Below, one piece after another: positions 23,951-36,988 of a stretch of 64,000 nt of DNA. The notes under the pieces are model-generated. The model had not been told where the DNA came from. It saw only the letters and a list, made by a program, of their open reading frames with translations, and ran no database searches. The stretch is from Gigaspora margarita (Eukaryota > Glomeromycota > Glomeromycetes > Diversisporales > Gigasporaceae): NCBI GenBank assembly GCA_009809945.1, contig WTPW01000029.1, positions 570,427-634,426 of the forward strand, written 5' to 3'. Position numbers and translations under genes: made by a program. Within the stretch, counting starts at the first letter, position 1. Each line of letters opens with the position of its first letter.

Positions 23951-25600
23951 CAATTTAAAAAACAACCAAAAACATCAAATACTTATAAAAGTTCTTCAAG
24001 TTTATTTGACTAGTTTTCCAACTTTCCAATTACTTCTAAAATGAAACAATATGACAAACTCTCTACCAAACTTGCCCAACAACTCTTTTTTTTTATTAAA
24101 CCATATCTTAAAAAATTTACACCTGGTCAACCTATCAAATTAAATGAGTTACAAGACCAAACCAAACAAAATTCCAACAAAGAACCAAGAAAATATTCAT
24201 TTAACTACCTAATGAACAAAATGGCTAATGACAAATCTGAATTTCTTACTGATTTTATTAATAGTCATAATCCTTCTCTAGATAAAACTATATCTTATCC
24301 TTTTCAAGTATACCGTAATACACTTAAAAATTTACTTAAAAACTTTACTACTACTCTTTTTACAAAACTAAATTAAGCTAAGATCTTTTGTTCACATTAT
24401 TCTATTCCATCTTATTCAACTCCTAATAGAAACAAAGTTGCAATTAATCTTGCATGTTTACATCTCTATCTATGCAACAAATACCAAACAATTGACTACT
24501 CCAAATTTATAGAAGATCTTGATTTAAAACCAATTATGCCATCCCTTAACTATACAATTATATATGATAAACCTAATACATCCCTCTTTGATATACAAAG
24601 CAATAGTAGATACAATATTCATATTACTTTAAATATACCAACTACTAACTTTCAAACTACTTTTGAAATCCCCTCTCTCAAGCTCTTTACTAAAATATTC
24701 AACAAATGGTTTGAACCATTTTTTGAAAGATATAAACTACAATTCAATAATATAGACAAGCAAAAAACTCAAAATTATATTAAATATCAAATATACCTTA
24801 AATTACTTGAAGAATGCAAAACGTTACTACCTACCTCATACAATCCTTTATCTATTAACTCACTTAAACAACAGTCTAATGAATCATGTAAACTCGCACT
24901 TTTTCATTTACATACCTGTAATCAAAACAAATGCACTTTATCTATACCTAAAGATGATCATAATATCAAATTTCTCTTATCACACTACTTCAAAGAATTC
25001 TTCACTTTATATTTAGTACCAGAAAACCAATTGAAAAGATCTGGATTTTTCCAGATCTTGAACTTGAAATCTTTACCCAAAACCAACCAGATGCAGAAAC
25101 CTTTACCAAACCTACACCTATTACTAAATTCAAAGAACTTGCTACAATAACTTCTAATATTAATCCACATACACTTGCCAGAGTAATTACTTTCTATGAT
25201 ATTCAAAATCAATCTAAATTTTCCATTAAACAAATTAAAGAAAAATATAATAAAAAATACTTAATTTAGGCAGAGAAATTTATTATTAGCCATTTCAAAA
25301 TCACAACTCCTACAGCAAATAACAACTCTCTTTTTTTCACTCCTAATACTACAAACAATAATACTTCTAACAACCAAACCAATTCTCCATTTCAATAACC
25401 TCTTCTGTAGACAACATAGATCAAGCTTTTGCCTCTATAAAAATAATGTACTCTACTTTTATAGGCCATTTATAGAGGAAAATGATGTAAGTAGGCAGGT
25501 AGACAAGCCTATTTACGCAGAGGACCAGGTTTATTATAGTCAGATCCAATGTACAGGGCAGGCTATATTATTCTGCGCAGCTGTAAGAACTGAGCTTAAA

Positions 25601-28600
25601 ATGGCAAGCATCTCTATAGAAGATATTAACAATACTTCAGATACCATATCTTCATCTCCTTCTGAAGTACAACTTTCCTCCAAAACCTTTTCACTACTAA
25701 CTGCTACCAACTCTAACAACTATCTAACACCAGAAATTTATAATGAATCCCTATTAGAAAAAGACTTCAATAATGAAGAAATTGAACTACCTACAAATTC
25801 TTTAAATGACAGAAGCTATATCAGCTCCAACTTTAGCTCTCTTGAGATATATAACCCAACAACATTTTACAACAAATTTTTCTATTATTATAGACTACAA
25901 CCTCTATCTACTCCACAAACGATTGGCTCTTTCTTGCAATATATACTAGAATATTACCCTATGTTTTATTCAAATCAATATATCAAAATTTATATTAAGC
26001 CACATTCTCAACTTGATTATGTTTTTACTGAAGCACATATTTATCTCCCATATGAAAACCTTGTACTAGGTCACTTTATATTCCCTCCTTTTGAAGACCT
26101 ACCATCCCTTTGCTACATAGAACTTAAATCATCCAATAACAATTTTCAAAAACCAATCTTTACTAATAATCTTATATTTCCAATATCCAACTTACAACTA
26201 TATACATCTCCAAGCCTCAATACTAATTCTTTCTCAAATATCAATTCATATCATTCTTTTGAAGAACCTTGCTACAACAAATTCCTTAAAAAACATAATC
26301 TTCCACTTTAGCCACCTTTACAAACACTCAAATCCTTTATACAATATTTACTCAAAAATTTATTTTCACTATTATTCAAAATCTCTATTAATATTACAGT
26401 ACAACTCTTGAAACACATATATATCAGTGTCTGAAATTGGGTTGCGGAGTCTGCAGACCGCAACAAATTTTAAATTTCCACAACCAAAATCTGAAGTGCA
26501 TATGCAAATTCTGCACATAAATTTGCAAATTTTACTTATAAATTTTGATTAAATGCTTATACGCGCAACCAAATTTTTATAAATTCTTATAATCCGCAAC
26601 TATTTTTTTTTATTTAGTTGCAGCCCGCAACTAATTTAAAAATTGAATTTCAGACACTGATATATATCTCAATACACAAGATGAATTTCTTCCTAACCAT
26701 ATCATACTCTCTTCTAATTAATATTTTATATACTACCAGTCACTAATCAAATCATCCACATCAAACCACTCTAGTTTAACACCTGGATCACCCTATATAT
26801 CAGCTATGATACCTCCAATACCTGATGATCTATCCTCAACATTAAAACTCAATACTACAACACACAATGTACAAGGTAGAATACACCATATTTAACTCCT
26901 AATGATATACCTTCATTACTAAAACTTAACATTGCAAACATAATGTACAAGGCTATAACCGACTAACTAAAAAACAGCTTTGGAAAGAATTTTGCCTTAA
27001 AAACAATCTACATATTATTAGCATAACTGAAACAAAAATTTCATCTTCCAAATCTAAAAAGTTTTTTAATACCCCACAATTTATTTATTTTTGGTCTAGC
27101 TTGGACAATTCTGCAGAAGGTACTGGACTAATAATCAACAATTCACTTAAATCACATATTCACAATGTTATAACCCATCCTGAAGGAGCTGTTGCAATCG
27201 ATCTCTTCTTTAAACATGCTTCAAATTCAGAATTATATTTGTATACCTTTCTTCTACTAACCAACACTATCGTAACAAAACTCAAAAAAAAGTAATATCA
27301 TAGATTCAACAAGCACTATCTGCTAATCTCCATCCTATTACTCTTGGTGACTTCAATGTCTCAAATATTTCATTAGCATCCAAATCCAAATTACTATTCT
27401 ATCTTCATAACAATAATATGTATAATTTTGCAGATCATACTAACAAGCTACAACACACTTGGCAACATAATAACCTTCATAGCCTTATAGACTACATTTG
27501 GGCACATGATTCTATTATTCCTTATCTTATTGACTTTACTTTTCAGAAGCCTTTAACATCTACACAGAGTGATTATCTTATTCTAATCTCTAGCTGGGCA
27601 TTTCTTTTCACTTTGTCATCAAAACTTAGACATAAAACCTGGTGCAAATGAAGAGTATTTAACTACAAAGCTATGAGCCATGATATGTGAGAAAAATTTT
27701 CTTCTCTTACCCAAAACAAAATTTTATCTCTTAATACCCACTCACTACTAATACTACTGAATCACTAGAACACACTTGGCATAAAATTCAAACTAGTATT
27801 ATTATATCTGCTTTTCAAATAATATCCAATAAGAAATTTACAGTTCATAATTTTTATCACACCTTCTCATCTAAAGCTACAGATCTCCACAAAAACCTTC
27901 AAAATCTAGGAAGTATAATGAAACAAACCAAATATACACTCTCTAAGCATAGTTCTTTATCATCTAACATTTATATACAAATTCAACACATCAACTCTAA
28001 ACATAACTTCAATATTCCTCACCTCTCTTAAATAGCCAAAACCTCCTCTAGTGGCTTCAGCAAACTAAATTAGTCTGGAGGCCTTTATACAATACCAGGA
28101 ATCTTGAAAACTCACAGCACTTACGACATCATATCAACTTTGCTATTAATACCAGAAGTGAAAAAATTCTCACTCAACCTACTAAAATGATTAATAGTAT
28201 ACTTAACAAACATACTGATCCAGTATATTTTGATAATTTCAAAACAGAGAACAATATTATTATTAATCCATTATGTATTAAACAACACATTCAATCACAC
28301 TTCTGCCAATGGACTACACATCAATCACACAACCAAACAATCTTTGAAAATGAATGGGAAATAGAATACAGCTCCTCTTCAACTATTCTATCTTCTTGGT
28401 ACAATACAGCACTTACTGAAATCTCTATAGATGAAGTTATAAATACTATCAACCAATTTGCTAATAACAAGGCCTATAGTCCTTCAGGCATTAGTTATGA
28501 AATGCTTAAGCACTGCAGAATACAAACTATTACTGCAATTACTGCCCTTCTAAATAAATGCATTACATTACAACAAATTCAAAACCAATAGAAAGATGGT

Positions 28601-31600
28601 CGTATTTTTTCTATCTTCAAAAATCTATATTTGATGGAAACCTTAACAATACACATCCAATTAGCCTTATTGAGCATATTAAAAAACTATATACAAAATT
28701 CTTACTAACCGCCTCAACCAAATTTTTTCATCTTATAACATTCTTAATCCATACAACTATGTTGCCCTACCTGGTAATAGTACCAATAACCCTATCCATA
28801 TTTTCAATAATTTTATTGAAGATGCTAACTGCAACTATAAGGAAATATGGCTCCTCTTTCAGGATATGAGTAAAGCTTATGATTCTGTTAATCTTTCTTT
28901 ACTCAAAAAAGCACTCTTTCGACTTAATATGCCTATATCACTTGTTAATATTATCTCTAATTTACTTACTGTTTGATTAAACCATGTTATTACCAATCTT
29001 GGAATCACACAATTCTATATGGTACAAGATGGAACAGACCAGGAAGAAACAATAACCCTGGGTATTTACTATGATCCTTTAATCAGTAAAATTTTCAATA
29101 CATACACTGGTTATACAAGTACTGCTACATGGACAACTACTATTGCACCTCCTATATTTGATAAATCTGAAGCTTCAACTTCAGTTTTAGCATATATGGA
29201 TGATACTTTATAGATTGCACAATCCTTACAGCAGCTGCAACAAATTCTACAAACAGTATCATCATTTTATCAAATGGCAAATATTAGAGTCAACCCCCAC
29301 AAATTAGTACTAGTTTCCAACACTAATCAATTATCCCTAATTACTTTTCTCAATTCCTCTATTCAAACCAAACCTCTGCATACTCCTTTTAAGTTTCTAG
29401 GTTGCTGGTTTAGCACTAATACCAAATCATATCCCTAAACAAAACTAATTGCCCAAGAAATATATGAGATCACTAGCACTCTCAATACCAAAATAATTAC
29501 TAACAAGCAAGCTAGTTATATTATTAACACAGTAATTATACCTATACTCGAATACAGAATCCACAATATCATTTTATCACAATCAACTTGCAACAAAATT
29601 CTTACAAAATATCTTACTGTCACTAAACACAAAGCTAAACTAGCTAAAACTACCCCTAATAGTACATTACTTAATCATAATATCTATGGTATTAAAAATA
29701 TCTGGGACATTCAACTATAGCATCATATCTCTAACTTCATACTTCGACTAAATAGTAAGAACTATTAGGAATTAGCACACACATTAGACCACAACAACTA
29801 CAAAATAACCTGTGATCAACAACTAACATACTTATGCACCCGAACCCTATAATTGATGAAATAAACAAAAACACTACTACCTTTAAAATTATTCTATTAT
29901 TAAGACACCTGGACTCTACAATTTATGCACATTCAGATATATTGGAACCATATACAATCAATCTTTCATATACCCTATTAGAAAAAATTCTTAGCTCTTA
30001 CCCTCTCTATCCAACTTTTAAACACCAAATACATTCTAAACATATTATATTTCTTGAACAACTTACATCATTTGACAATACTACATTACTAGCATGGAAC
30101 CTCATCTCTCCAAGAATTGGTTCTCTAATATTTAGAAAGACACTAGGATGGTTTACTGCATTAGAAACCATTATTATTACCAATTATACTACTAGACAAC
30201 TCTCTTCTACATTTTAGCTTTCTCTTATTAATTCTCTTTTTTATATAACTGGACACTTTAGTGTCAAAGCCAAACCATGATTATTACATATATCAACCAT
30301 AATATTATTATAGAAAAAGCACGATGATTTGACCAACAAACAAATACTAACTCTATTACTCACTGACTTCTGAATTTGATGAAAACAATACTTTACTATA
30401 TCCATTACCTGACATTTGCTACTATTCTTGTACAGGTTGCTCACTCAACTCTAACAGAATTCAAAACCTATGCACAATTGATGTTTTCATAATACTATCT
30501 ACAAAATTTTTTGCCAAAAAAGTCTATATACAAAAATCCAAGCTTAAACTTAATGCCAATTACCTTGATTTAATATTCTCTATAGCATCACACTATTCTT
30601 TATCTATACCCTCTACTTTATATATCAATACTCTTATTAGCTATAGAAGAAATATTTTTTTCTTGTAATGCATCAAACAATCTACAAACAATAGCAATCG
30701 CTAACTCTAACCTTTTAGAATTTACTTTCTATACTGATGGAACTGTTATCAACCTTGGTAACTCACAATACTCAATGGGCATTGCCTGGATTCAGGTTTT
30801 TAAGGATCAAATAATACATCAATTTTCTGTACAAATCCAAAAATGGTTATCATCATACAAGGCTGAACTGGTTGCAATTCTATCAGCTATCTGTACATGC
30901 CCTCACAATAGTACTATTCATATATATACAGATCCCAATCTATTATATCCAAATACAAATCCCTTTTATACTCTACACACAACTCTAACAAAATTTACTC
31001 ATACAACTATTGACCTATTTGGTGCACTCTTTTTAATCTTATCCAATCATACTCCTATACTATCATATTTCACAAAGTTCTTGCACATAGTGATAATAAG
31101 CTTAACAACTATGCTAACAAACTTGCAAAAGAACATACTAATTCTTCTCTTCTAGAATTTCTCCCTAACAATATTTACAACCCATCTTTTTTCTTCAATA
31201 CAAACAATTTAATGTTGAACAACCAACCCGCCGCTGTATCAAAAATATTTGCAATGCACACATTATCGCAATGTGGTCTTCACAAAACAGAGTCCAACAT
31301 ATTATTCCTATAGCAACCCAAATAGATTGGAATGCCACATGGCTTTTTCTTAATAACAATCACAAACGCTCATATAATTATACCAATTTCAACTCTGCCA
31401 ATCTAAATAATTTCAAATTAAAAACTTACTCCATATGCTTCCTATTTTACCCTAATTAATTCACTCAATCCTAAATATTCTAAATGTATAAGATGCATCT
31501 CTTGTAGCCAACCAGAAAACCTGTTTCACTGGCTTTATTGCACATACTACAACAATATTACCCAAATAATCCAAAATACTATTACACAATTTGCTTTTTC

Positions 31601-32146
31601 TAAAATTCCAGATATAACTGCTTTACAAATTCAACAGCTTCATACAGATCTTTTTAACCACAACTGCTTAAACCCAATATGGTGTTCTCCTTTCAACACA
31701 CCCTCTTTTTCTACTACTTTACATGGCTTAATTCCAATTCCCCTTATCAGTACTATATCTCGCTACTTTTCTTACAAAAATGCTTCCAATATTGCAATAA
31801 AATTTTACTTAAAATATTTGATAACATCTATGACCAACTTTGGAAACCATATTGTACTGCACTTTCAAAATGGAACAATTCTCAACACTTTACTTTAGCA
31901 CTTAATACTTTATCTATACCAACTTCATCTACTATTCCTTCAAATTCTTATTTCCTACCACCAAATCGTACTAGACTTAACTACACCTACAGTGTAGATA
32001 TGGTCTCCCTGATCAATTACATGATACAGATACTAATTCATGTNCACCTCTNNGACGTGCTCNTAAAAAAATTGANATATGGTNCTATCAATGGATCAAA
32101 TANAGNACAAATACTAACTCTATACTTCATATTCAAATCTAGGTGA
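25601..32146 (+). pseudogene. LINE ORF2: endonuclease, reverse transcriptase, RNase H
   Basis: The frame opens at 25601 (MASISIEDINNTSD) for 236 residues of unrecognised N-terminal region. APE endonuclease at about 26945-27640: NVQGYNRLTKKQL, ISITETK (catalytic Glu), LGDFN, SLIDYIWAHD and TQSDYLIL. Reverse transcriptase at about 28187-29420: NKAYSPSGISYEMLKH, MSKAYDSVNLSLLKK and the active-site LAYMDDTL. RNase H at about 30710-31155: FYTDGT, SYKAELVAIL, IYTDPN and a tail with NNYANKLAKEH. A CxxCxxC...H...C knuckle lies near 31485-31550. The end is at about 32146. The frame shifts repeatedly and a TAG follows the YMDD box. A MITE (26424-26660) interrupts it and several N bases lie at 32044-32106. 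Confidence 0.85.
26424..26660. mobile_element. TA-target MITE inside LINE ORF2
   Basis: A 237-bp element with perfect ends TCAGTGTCTGAAATT / AATTTCAGACACTGA, flanked by TA (26422-26423, 26661-26662). The interior repeats CCGCAAC / GTTGCGG and AAATTTGCA words. Confidence 0.85.
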
Positions 32147-32925
32147 GTTTTAACTACTCTAGTAGGTTTAGTTGCAGATAAATTAGATATTATATCTGTC
32201 CATAGTCTGAGTTCAACTCTTGTAATATAGTTTGTATACAGTAATATTAATTGTATTTTTGAGAAACCCTTTGAGGAATCTTATACAAATTATCAATAAA
32301 GATAGAGGCAAAACCTCACCTTAACAACAAAAAAAAATAAAAAAATAAAATTGTTCAGCATGAAATTTTATGCAATAATAAAGGGTAGAATTCAATTTTT
32401 TAAACATTTTATAAGTAAAAAATTGAATAAAGTTTTTTGCAAAAAAAAAATTTTTTTTACAAAACCTTTGATTCAATTTTTTACTTAGTAAAATGTTTAA
32501 AAAATTGAATTCTACTTTTATTGTTGTCATAAAATTTCATGCTGAACAATTTTACTTACAAGCCCAAACTAGATTTTCTTAACAAAAAAAAAATTGTATA
32601 TAGAAATTTTAAAATTTTTAGCTTTAGTATATAGCAAGCTTTTTTTTTATCAAGACAACCAATTTTGTCATCTAAATAAGCTTTGTTTAGCATAAAATTT
32701 TATATATAATGTAGTTTCAGATTTAACAAATTTTTCTTTTTCATAAAATTTTATTAGTAAAATCTTCAATTTTTATATAAATTTAAAAAACTGTTATAAT
32801 TGATTTTATTCTACTATTCTTGATATACTTAATCTTAAAATTTGAAAATAATTGGTTTGTAAATCCAAAAGAATCATGGCTTTAAAGTTATATAGTAATT
32901 TTATATGTTTTTAATATAAATTTAT

Positions 32926-33260
32926 GAAAAAATGTGTTTGTCACCGGCGGTGACAGTCACCGGAGCATGATCGACCAATTAGATCGTGTAACGTTATGAT
33001 CAAAACAAAACAAAACATCGAAACTTACTATCGTTAGGGTCGGGGTTAGAGCCATAGTTAGGGTTCGGGTAAAGCTTCGGATATAGTAAAATTTTGCTAG
33101 GAATTTTTTTTCGCATAAAAAAAAGTAGGTTCATAGACAAAATTTCAAGTTAGAAGTGATTTTTCAAAAAAATCAATGTTTTTGCAGTTTTCACGTTACA
33201 CATGACCCTTTGATCTAATTGGTCGATCACACTCCGGTGACTGTCACCGCCGGTGACAAA
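32926..33260. mobile_element. MITE with ~50-bp perfect GC-rich TIR
   Basis: TTTGTCACCGGCGGTGACAG, then TCACCGGAGC, ATGATCGACCAATTAGATC; mirrored at the right end with one or two changes. TAAATTTAT occurs at 32917-32925 and 33261-33269, a probable 9-bp duplication (MULE type) that makes the left end 11 bp longer than the right. It interrupts the right arm of the 20698-33316 foldback, whose left arm shows the empty site. Confidence 0.75.
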
Positions 33261-33316
33261 TAAATTTATATAGTAAAAAATTTAGGTGTGTTATAAAGTG
33301 ACATCTCGATAGACTG

Positions 33317-33602
33317 ATAATCGATGCCGCATGCATACGTACGTACGTACCTATAACCTCTATCACATGCATATCTAAATCTCCATTACATACAATATGC
33401 TATTACCTTTTCATATAAGCCTCAATTTCATATAAGCCACAAATCAGGTTATCCTCGCGATAATAACCCTAGCGTGATTATCGTCAACGCATAGGGCTAA
33501 TGTTAGTAATTATAAAATAAATTATGAATTAAATTATAATCCTGCATACAAGAAAATAATACAGCAATAGAAATCCAAAAAAGTAAAAAAAAAAAAAAAA
33601 AA
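33317..33602. other. Short intergenic segment
   Basis: Contains an alternating ACGTACGTACGTAC tract near 33337 and a CTCGCGATAATAACCC / GGGCTA patch. No gene. Confidence 0.4.
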
Positions 33603-33774
33603 AAGTCGAAAAGTTTCGGAGATTTCGCCATTTCGGTTTCGCCGGGTTTCGGAGGTCGCCAGGTTTCGGAAGTTTCGCCCATTTCGGAAATTTCGGAAAT
33701 TTCGGATTTATTTGCCTTTGGGAGCATTTCGGTTTCGCCTTCGGATTTTGGAAATGGATTTCGCCCGAAACACT
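33603..33774. repeat. TTTCGG-iterated hAT end
   Basis: About a dozen TTTCGG / TTTCGCC words run across the segment and finish at GGATTTCGCCCGAAACACTA. Its reverse complement starts TAGTGTTTCGG, a hAT-like TAGTG terminus. A poly(A)/T stretch lies just left. The opposite end was not found, so it is a partial or decayed element. Confidence 0.5.
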
Positions 33775-33934
33775 AATTGTATCATATAAGAGCTGTTAGT
33801 CATTGTTCAATTTTACCATGCATATATAAACAATCGTCAACCTTATAAATAATTATTTAAATATAAAATTACTTGGCAGTACCATTTAAGTCACGAAGTT
33901 AAGCGTTTATTATTGGCTAATGGTCATGTAATAC

Positions 33935-34076
33935 AAACCTATCGGCTCACGACTCTATATTTCAGTTCCTGAGCCGTTATTAGTGCCGATATTTTATTAG
34001 CAGGCTTGGAGCCAAGCCTTTAATCGTTCGGCTTAGCCGTTTGGCTCGTGGCTCGGCTCGAGCCGTTTGCATCCTA
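33935..34076. repeat. GAGCCG-iterated hAT end
   Basis: Words GGCTC, GAGCCG, AGCCAAGCC and GGCTTAGCC repeat and stop at GAGCCGTTTGCATCCTA, whose reverse complement TAGGATGCAAACGGCTC resembles a hAT terminus. The opposite end was not found. Confidence 0.45.
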
Positions 34077-34696
34077 GTTTCACTAATACATCTGACCAAT
34101 TAAATTGTTTAAAAATGAATAATGTTATGTAAAATTGTGTTACGGAGTCGGTAAGCCATATCGGCTGTGGAATTTTGAAATCAGGTCGACTGGTTGATAC
34201 TAACCAATGGATAGAGTTACTAACCAATGGATAAAGTTAGTAATCAACGGGTAGATTTATCAAACAACGGATGTAATTATTAAATAACAGGAAGGTATCA
34301 AAATCAACGATATAATAAAAAGTATTTAAATGATACTTCCTTGGTACTCTTTTGAAAAATAAATAGAGTAACGATTAGAATAAGAAATAATACCTTTTAA
34401 TACATTAATATCTCGTAAAATATAGATGCTTAATCCTTCGACCCTAAAATTAGCATAATAAAAATTAATAAAATTAAAATTTATTCGCTGGACCCCATTT
34501 ATGATACTTATCCTTTTGTAAACTGTCATTGCTGAATTTGTGACACAAATTTAATTTATTCACATCGTTGTTACAACAAATAAACCTTAGCATCAAAGGT
34601 GATGATATTTTCTTGCAAAGTTTTAGCATAGCAATAACTCTACAATTAATAGTAAAAATTTTTTAGATTGCTTGTTATAACCTATTAGTTTTTGTA
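34077..34696. other. Upstream region of the transporter gene
   Basis: No gene. TAACCAATGGATAGAGTTA-like units repeat at 34195-34300 (~25-bp imperfect minisatellite). The 5' leader and promoter of the transporter must lie here; no defined motif is visible. Confidence 0.4.
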
Positions 34697-36293
34697 ATGC
34701 TTGATCAATTAGATCTTTCCGAAATTCTAAAAGATAAACCCTCAAGTATCAAGTCTTCTTATGGACAAACACTCTGGAATTTTTGCAATGTTTTAATAGG
34801 TAATATTGAATTATTACTAATTATTTATGACACGTATTAAGAGACTTTGAAGTGACATTGTTCTCGGTTCACCGAATAGTAACTATCTTTAATCGTTATG
34901 TAATATTTTAACAACTTACTTTAGGCGTCGGATCCCTTTCATTACCTTTCGCATTTAAATTTTCAGGATGGATTATTGGGTTATCATTATTATTTTTCTG
35001 TATGGGAGTTACAAATTATACTACAAGGTTATTAATAAAATGTTTAAATTATAAAGAAGGACTTTATACATATCCTGACATAGGTATTACTTAATATATT
35101 TTTTTTCTTTAAGTCAAAGACGTTTAATGATATCTGATTTTTATGAATATACACATGTAATAGCCATGGTAGCATATGGAAAATTTGTGAAATTTGTTGT
35201 ATTAGCTTTATTCACATTAGAACTAATTGGAATTGCAATTGCTTTCATAACCCTTATTGGGGATTCTTTATACGTGTTATTTCCTAAAGTATCTCTTGTA
35301 TTACTAAAAATTATTTCTTGGGCGGTCTTAGTACCATTAACGCTAATTGATATTAAATATCTCTCATATGTATCATTCCTTGGATTAGTATCGACAATAT
35401 TTTTAACAATTGTAATAATAATTGATGGAGTTACGACACATGAACAGCCTGGAAGTTTGTTAAATCCTATGAAAACTGAATTATTTCCTACAAAGTTGAA
35501 TTCCTTACCTTTATGCTTTGGATTCATGATAGCTGGATTTGCAGGTTATTATTTATGAGCTTTTATTTAGTTTTAATGTATCTTTACTAATTATAGAATC
35601 ATTTTTTAGGACATTCTATATTTCCTTCAATATATCTAAAAATGAAAGAACCTGATAAATTTACGAGTATTTTAAACGTGTCGTACACCCTTAGTATTAT
35701 TATTTATATTTTAACAGCTGTGTGTGGTTACTTAATGTTCGGAAATCTGTCAGAACCAGAGGTATATTTAAATTTAAATTTTTAATTTCTAATTTTATAA
35801 ATAATTTCATGAATACGTAATAAGATAATAATAAATTATACGGCAGATAACACAAAACATCATGTCTATGTCAGGTCATTTGCAAATTCTAAATCAGTCT
35901 ATAGTATGGCTCGTGGCGATTAGTCTATTCGGAAAATTTCCGCTTAGTTTAGACCCTATAAATTTATACATAGAAACGCATTATCTTTCAAAAGTGAACA
36001 AATGGATTTGCCCGCATTATGATTGTTCTTTGTTCGTACGTTTCTTATCACGTTCGTTATTATCAATTATGGTTGTATTCATATCGATCAAGTATCCTAA
36101 TTTTGATAGAATAATGGAGTTGATAGGTAGTTTTTCACTTTACAATTTTTCTGTAATTTTTCCATGTCTCTTTTATTTGAAATTATATAGTAATAATTTA
36201 AGATGGTGGGAATGGTTGATTAATTTATTAATTATTTTAGTGTGTACTATATTAGCAATTTTAGGGACTATTTGGGCATTTTTGCAGAATTAG
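34697..36293 (+). CDS. AVT1: Avt1-like vacuolar amino-acid transporter, five exons
   Basis: An amino acid/auxin permease family (Aa_trans) protein, predicted to move amino acids across the vacuolar or another endomembrane by proton antiport, as known for yeast Avt1. Exons: 34697-34799, 34925-35083, 35164-35544, 35610-35761 and 35847-36293. All introns are GT-AG (65-125 bp) and all phases join, giving 413 residues. Seen in order: GQTLWNFCNVLIGVGSLSLP in TM1, LNYKEGLYTYPDIAMVAYG, GDSLYVLFP, PGSLLNPMKTELFPTKLNSL, FGFMIAGFAGHSIFPSIYLK, EPDKFTSILNVSYTLS, and GYLMFGNLSEPEITQNIM. Hydrophobic segments total about ten or eleven. The N-terminus is short compared with yeast Avt1, so an upstream exon may be missing. 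Neighbours are unrelated. The gene is intact; exact substrate is unknown. Confidence 0.88.
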
Positions 36294-36988
36294 GTTTATT
36301 TTCGTCATTACAGTTGTTTATAAGTTATTATTGTAAAAACAAATGACTAAATTGTGGCGGGTAAGATGGCTATAGTCAGTGTTGCCAGTAGTTTTAAACA
36401 TTTAATATCACTAGTGCCAAATTATAATAACGTTTTCATCAGAATCTTTGTTTTAATTAGCATGAGGCATTATTACATTAAACAAATATTATTCGAATAG
36501 ACTTGGTTTGCATATCTTTATGAGTAACCCTATAATACAATGGAAGGTGCATGACCAAAGTATCATATATCGGACAAAGGCATAGTCTAAATCAATTTTA
36601 AAATTTTACGTAATTTTTTTTTTTAGAGAAGGAATTTTACAAAAATAAAACAAAATACTTTTTGATCTTAATAAGAACCTAGCATGACTACAAAATCAGT
36701 TATCTATGGGGTTAAATCATTTACTGAAAATTTGTTAAGAATAAATATATTAGTCGTTTATGACGATATCTGTTATTCAGTAATATGACAATCTCATTTT
36801 AAAATAGTAATAAAAAATTTTTTTTTATCGAATATTCCTAAATGGAAACGATTATTTAACCCAATCAGTTTATTGTCCATCCTGTCAAATAATAACGAAT
36901 GTATTGAAAGTTTAACCAATATAAATTAAAGAAATAAAATGAAAGCTTCAAGAGCCGAACATCGATTTATTCATGAAATACATACTTG
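36294..36988. other. Downstream intergenic region
   Basis: AT-rich, with the transporter's presumed 3' end and polyadenylation site. I see no further gene or clear element. Confidence 0.4.

Larger units (their letters stand above)
22494..25270 (+). pseudogene. LINE ORF1 remnant (gag-like, polyglutamine)
   Basis: The ATG at 22494 begins MPTLNSEEPDSYDIDYYYPK and the frame stays open to the nested LINE fragment at 22862. After the second target copy it resumes (KSPIKQPSIQNLDL) with cysteine-rich LFYTCFLCNAKAIACVK and HLLYCKCAKL segments, a CAA/CAG tract at 23836-23950, then open stretches 24041-24376 and 24536-25150. It is acidic or neutral N-terminally and Asn/Lys-rich later. I recognise no catalytic domain; position upstream of EN-RT makes ORF1 the natural reading. 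Several frameshifts and stops separate the pieces. Confidence 0.65.
21119..32345 (+). mobile_element. Full-length but dead LINE (I/Tad-like)
   Basis: A non-LTR retrotransposon with ORF1, then ORF2 with APE endonuclease, reverse transcriptase, RNase H and a zinc knuckle. It ends in an A-rich tail and is flanked by a 16-17-bp duplication AAAATTGTTCAGCATG (21103-21118 and 32347-32362). The duplication sets the 5' end at 21119, so it is not 5'-truncated. Subtracting three inserts (21210-21752, 22862-23404, 26424-26660 with their duplications) gives about 9.9 kb. Both ORFs carry many stops and frameshifts, so it is inactive. The APE-RT-RNase H order fits the I/Tad1 group; clade placement is inference. 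21753-22493 is its 5' leader, without a gene. Confidence 0.88.
20698..33316. mobile_element. Foldback MITE split by a full-length LINE
   Basis: The left part (20698-21118) matches, inverted, the region up to 33316. Shared landmarks are TCTATCGAGATRTCA, TTTGGATTTACAAACCAATT, TTAAATCTGAAACTACA and TTGGGCTTGTAAGTAAAATTG. After removal of the LINE (21119-32345 plus its duplicated target) and of 32926-33260, about 1.03 kb remains with two arms of roughly 500 bp meeting near 32450. ATAA occurs next to both ends, a tentative TSD. Confidence 0.75.

Noticed and set aside
23715..23965. Long polyleucine / polycysteine open frames on the minus strand
   Set aside because: They are antisense readings of the CAA/CAG tract in LINE ORF1, not genes.
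33870..33945. 5S rRNA-like words (GAAGTTAAGCG, TATTGGCTAAT)
   Set aside because: Only the internal box resembles 5S; the stems and length do not fit, so chance or a very old fragment is likelier.
35141..35527. 128-residue minus-strand open frame
   Set aside because: Antisense shadow of exon 3 of the transporter.
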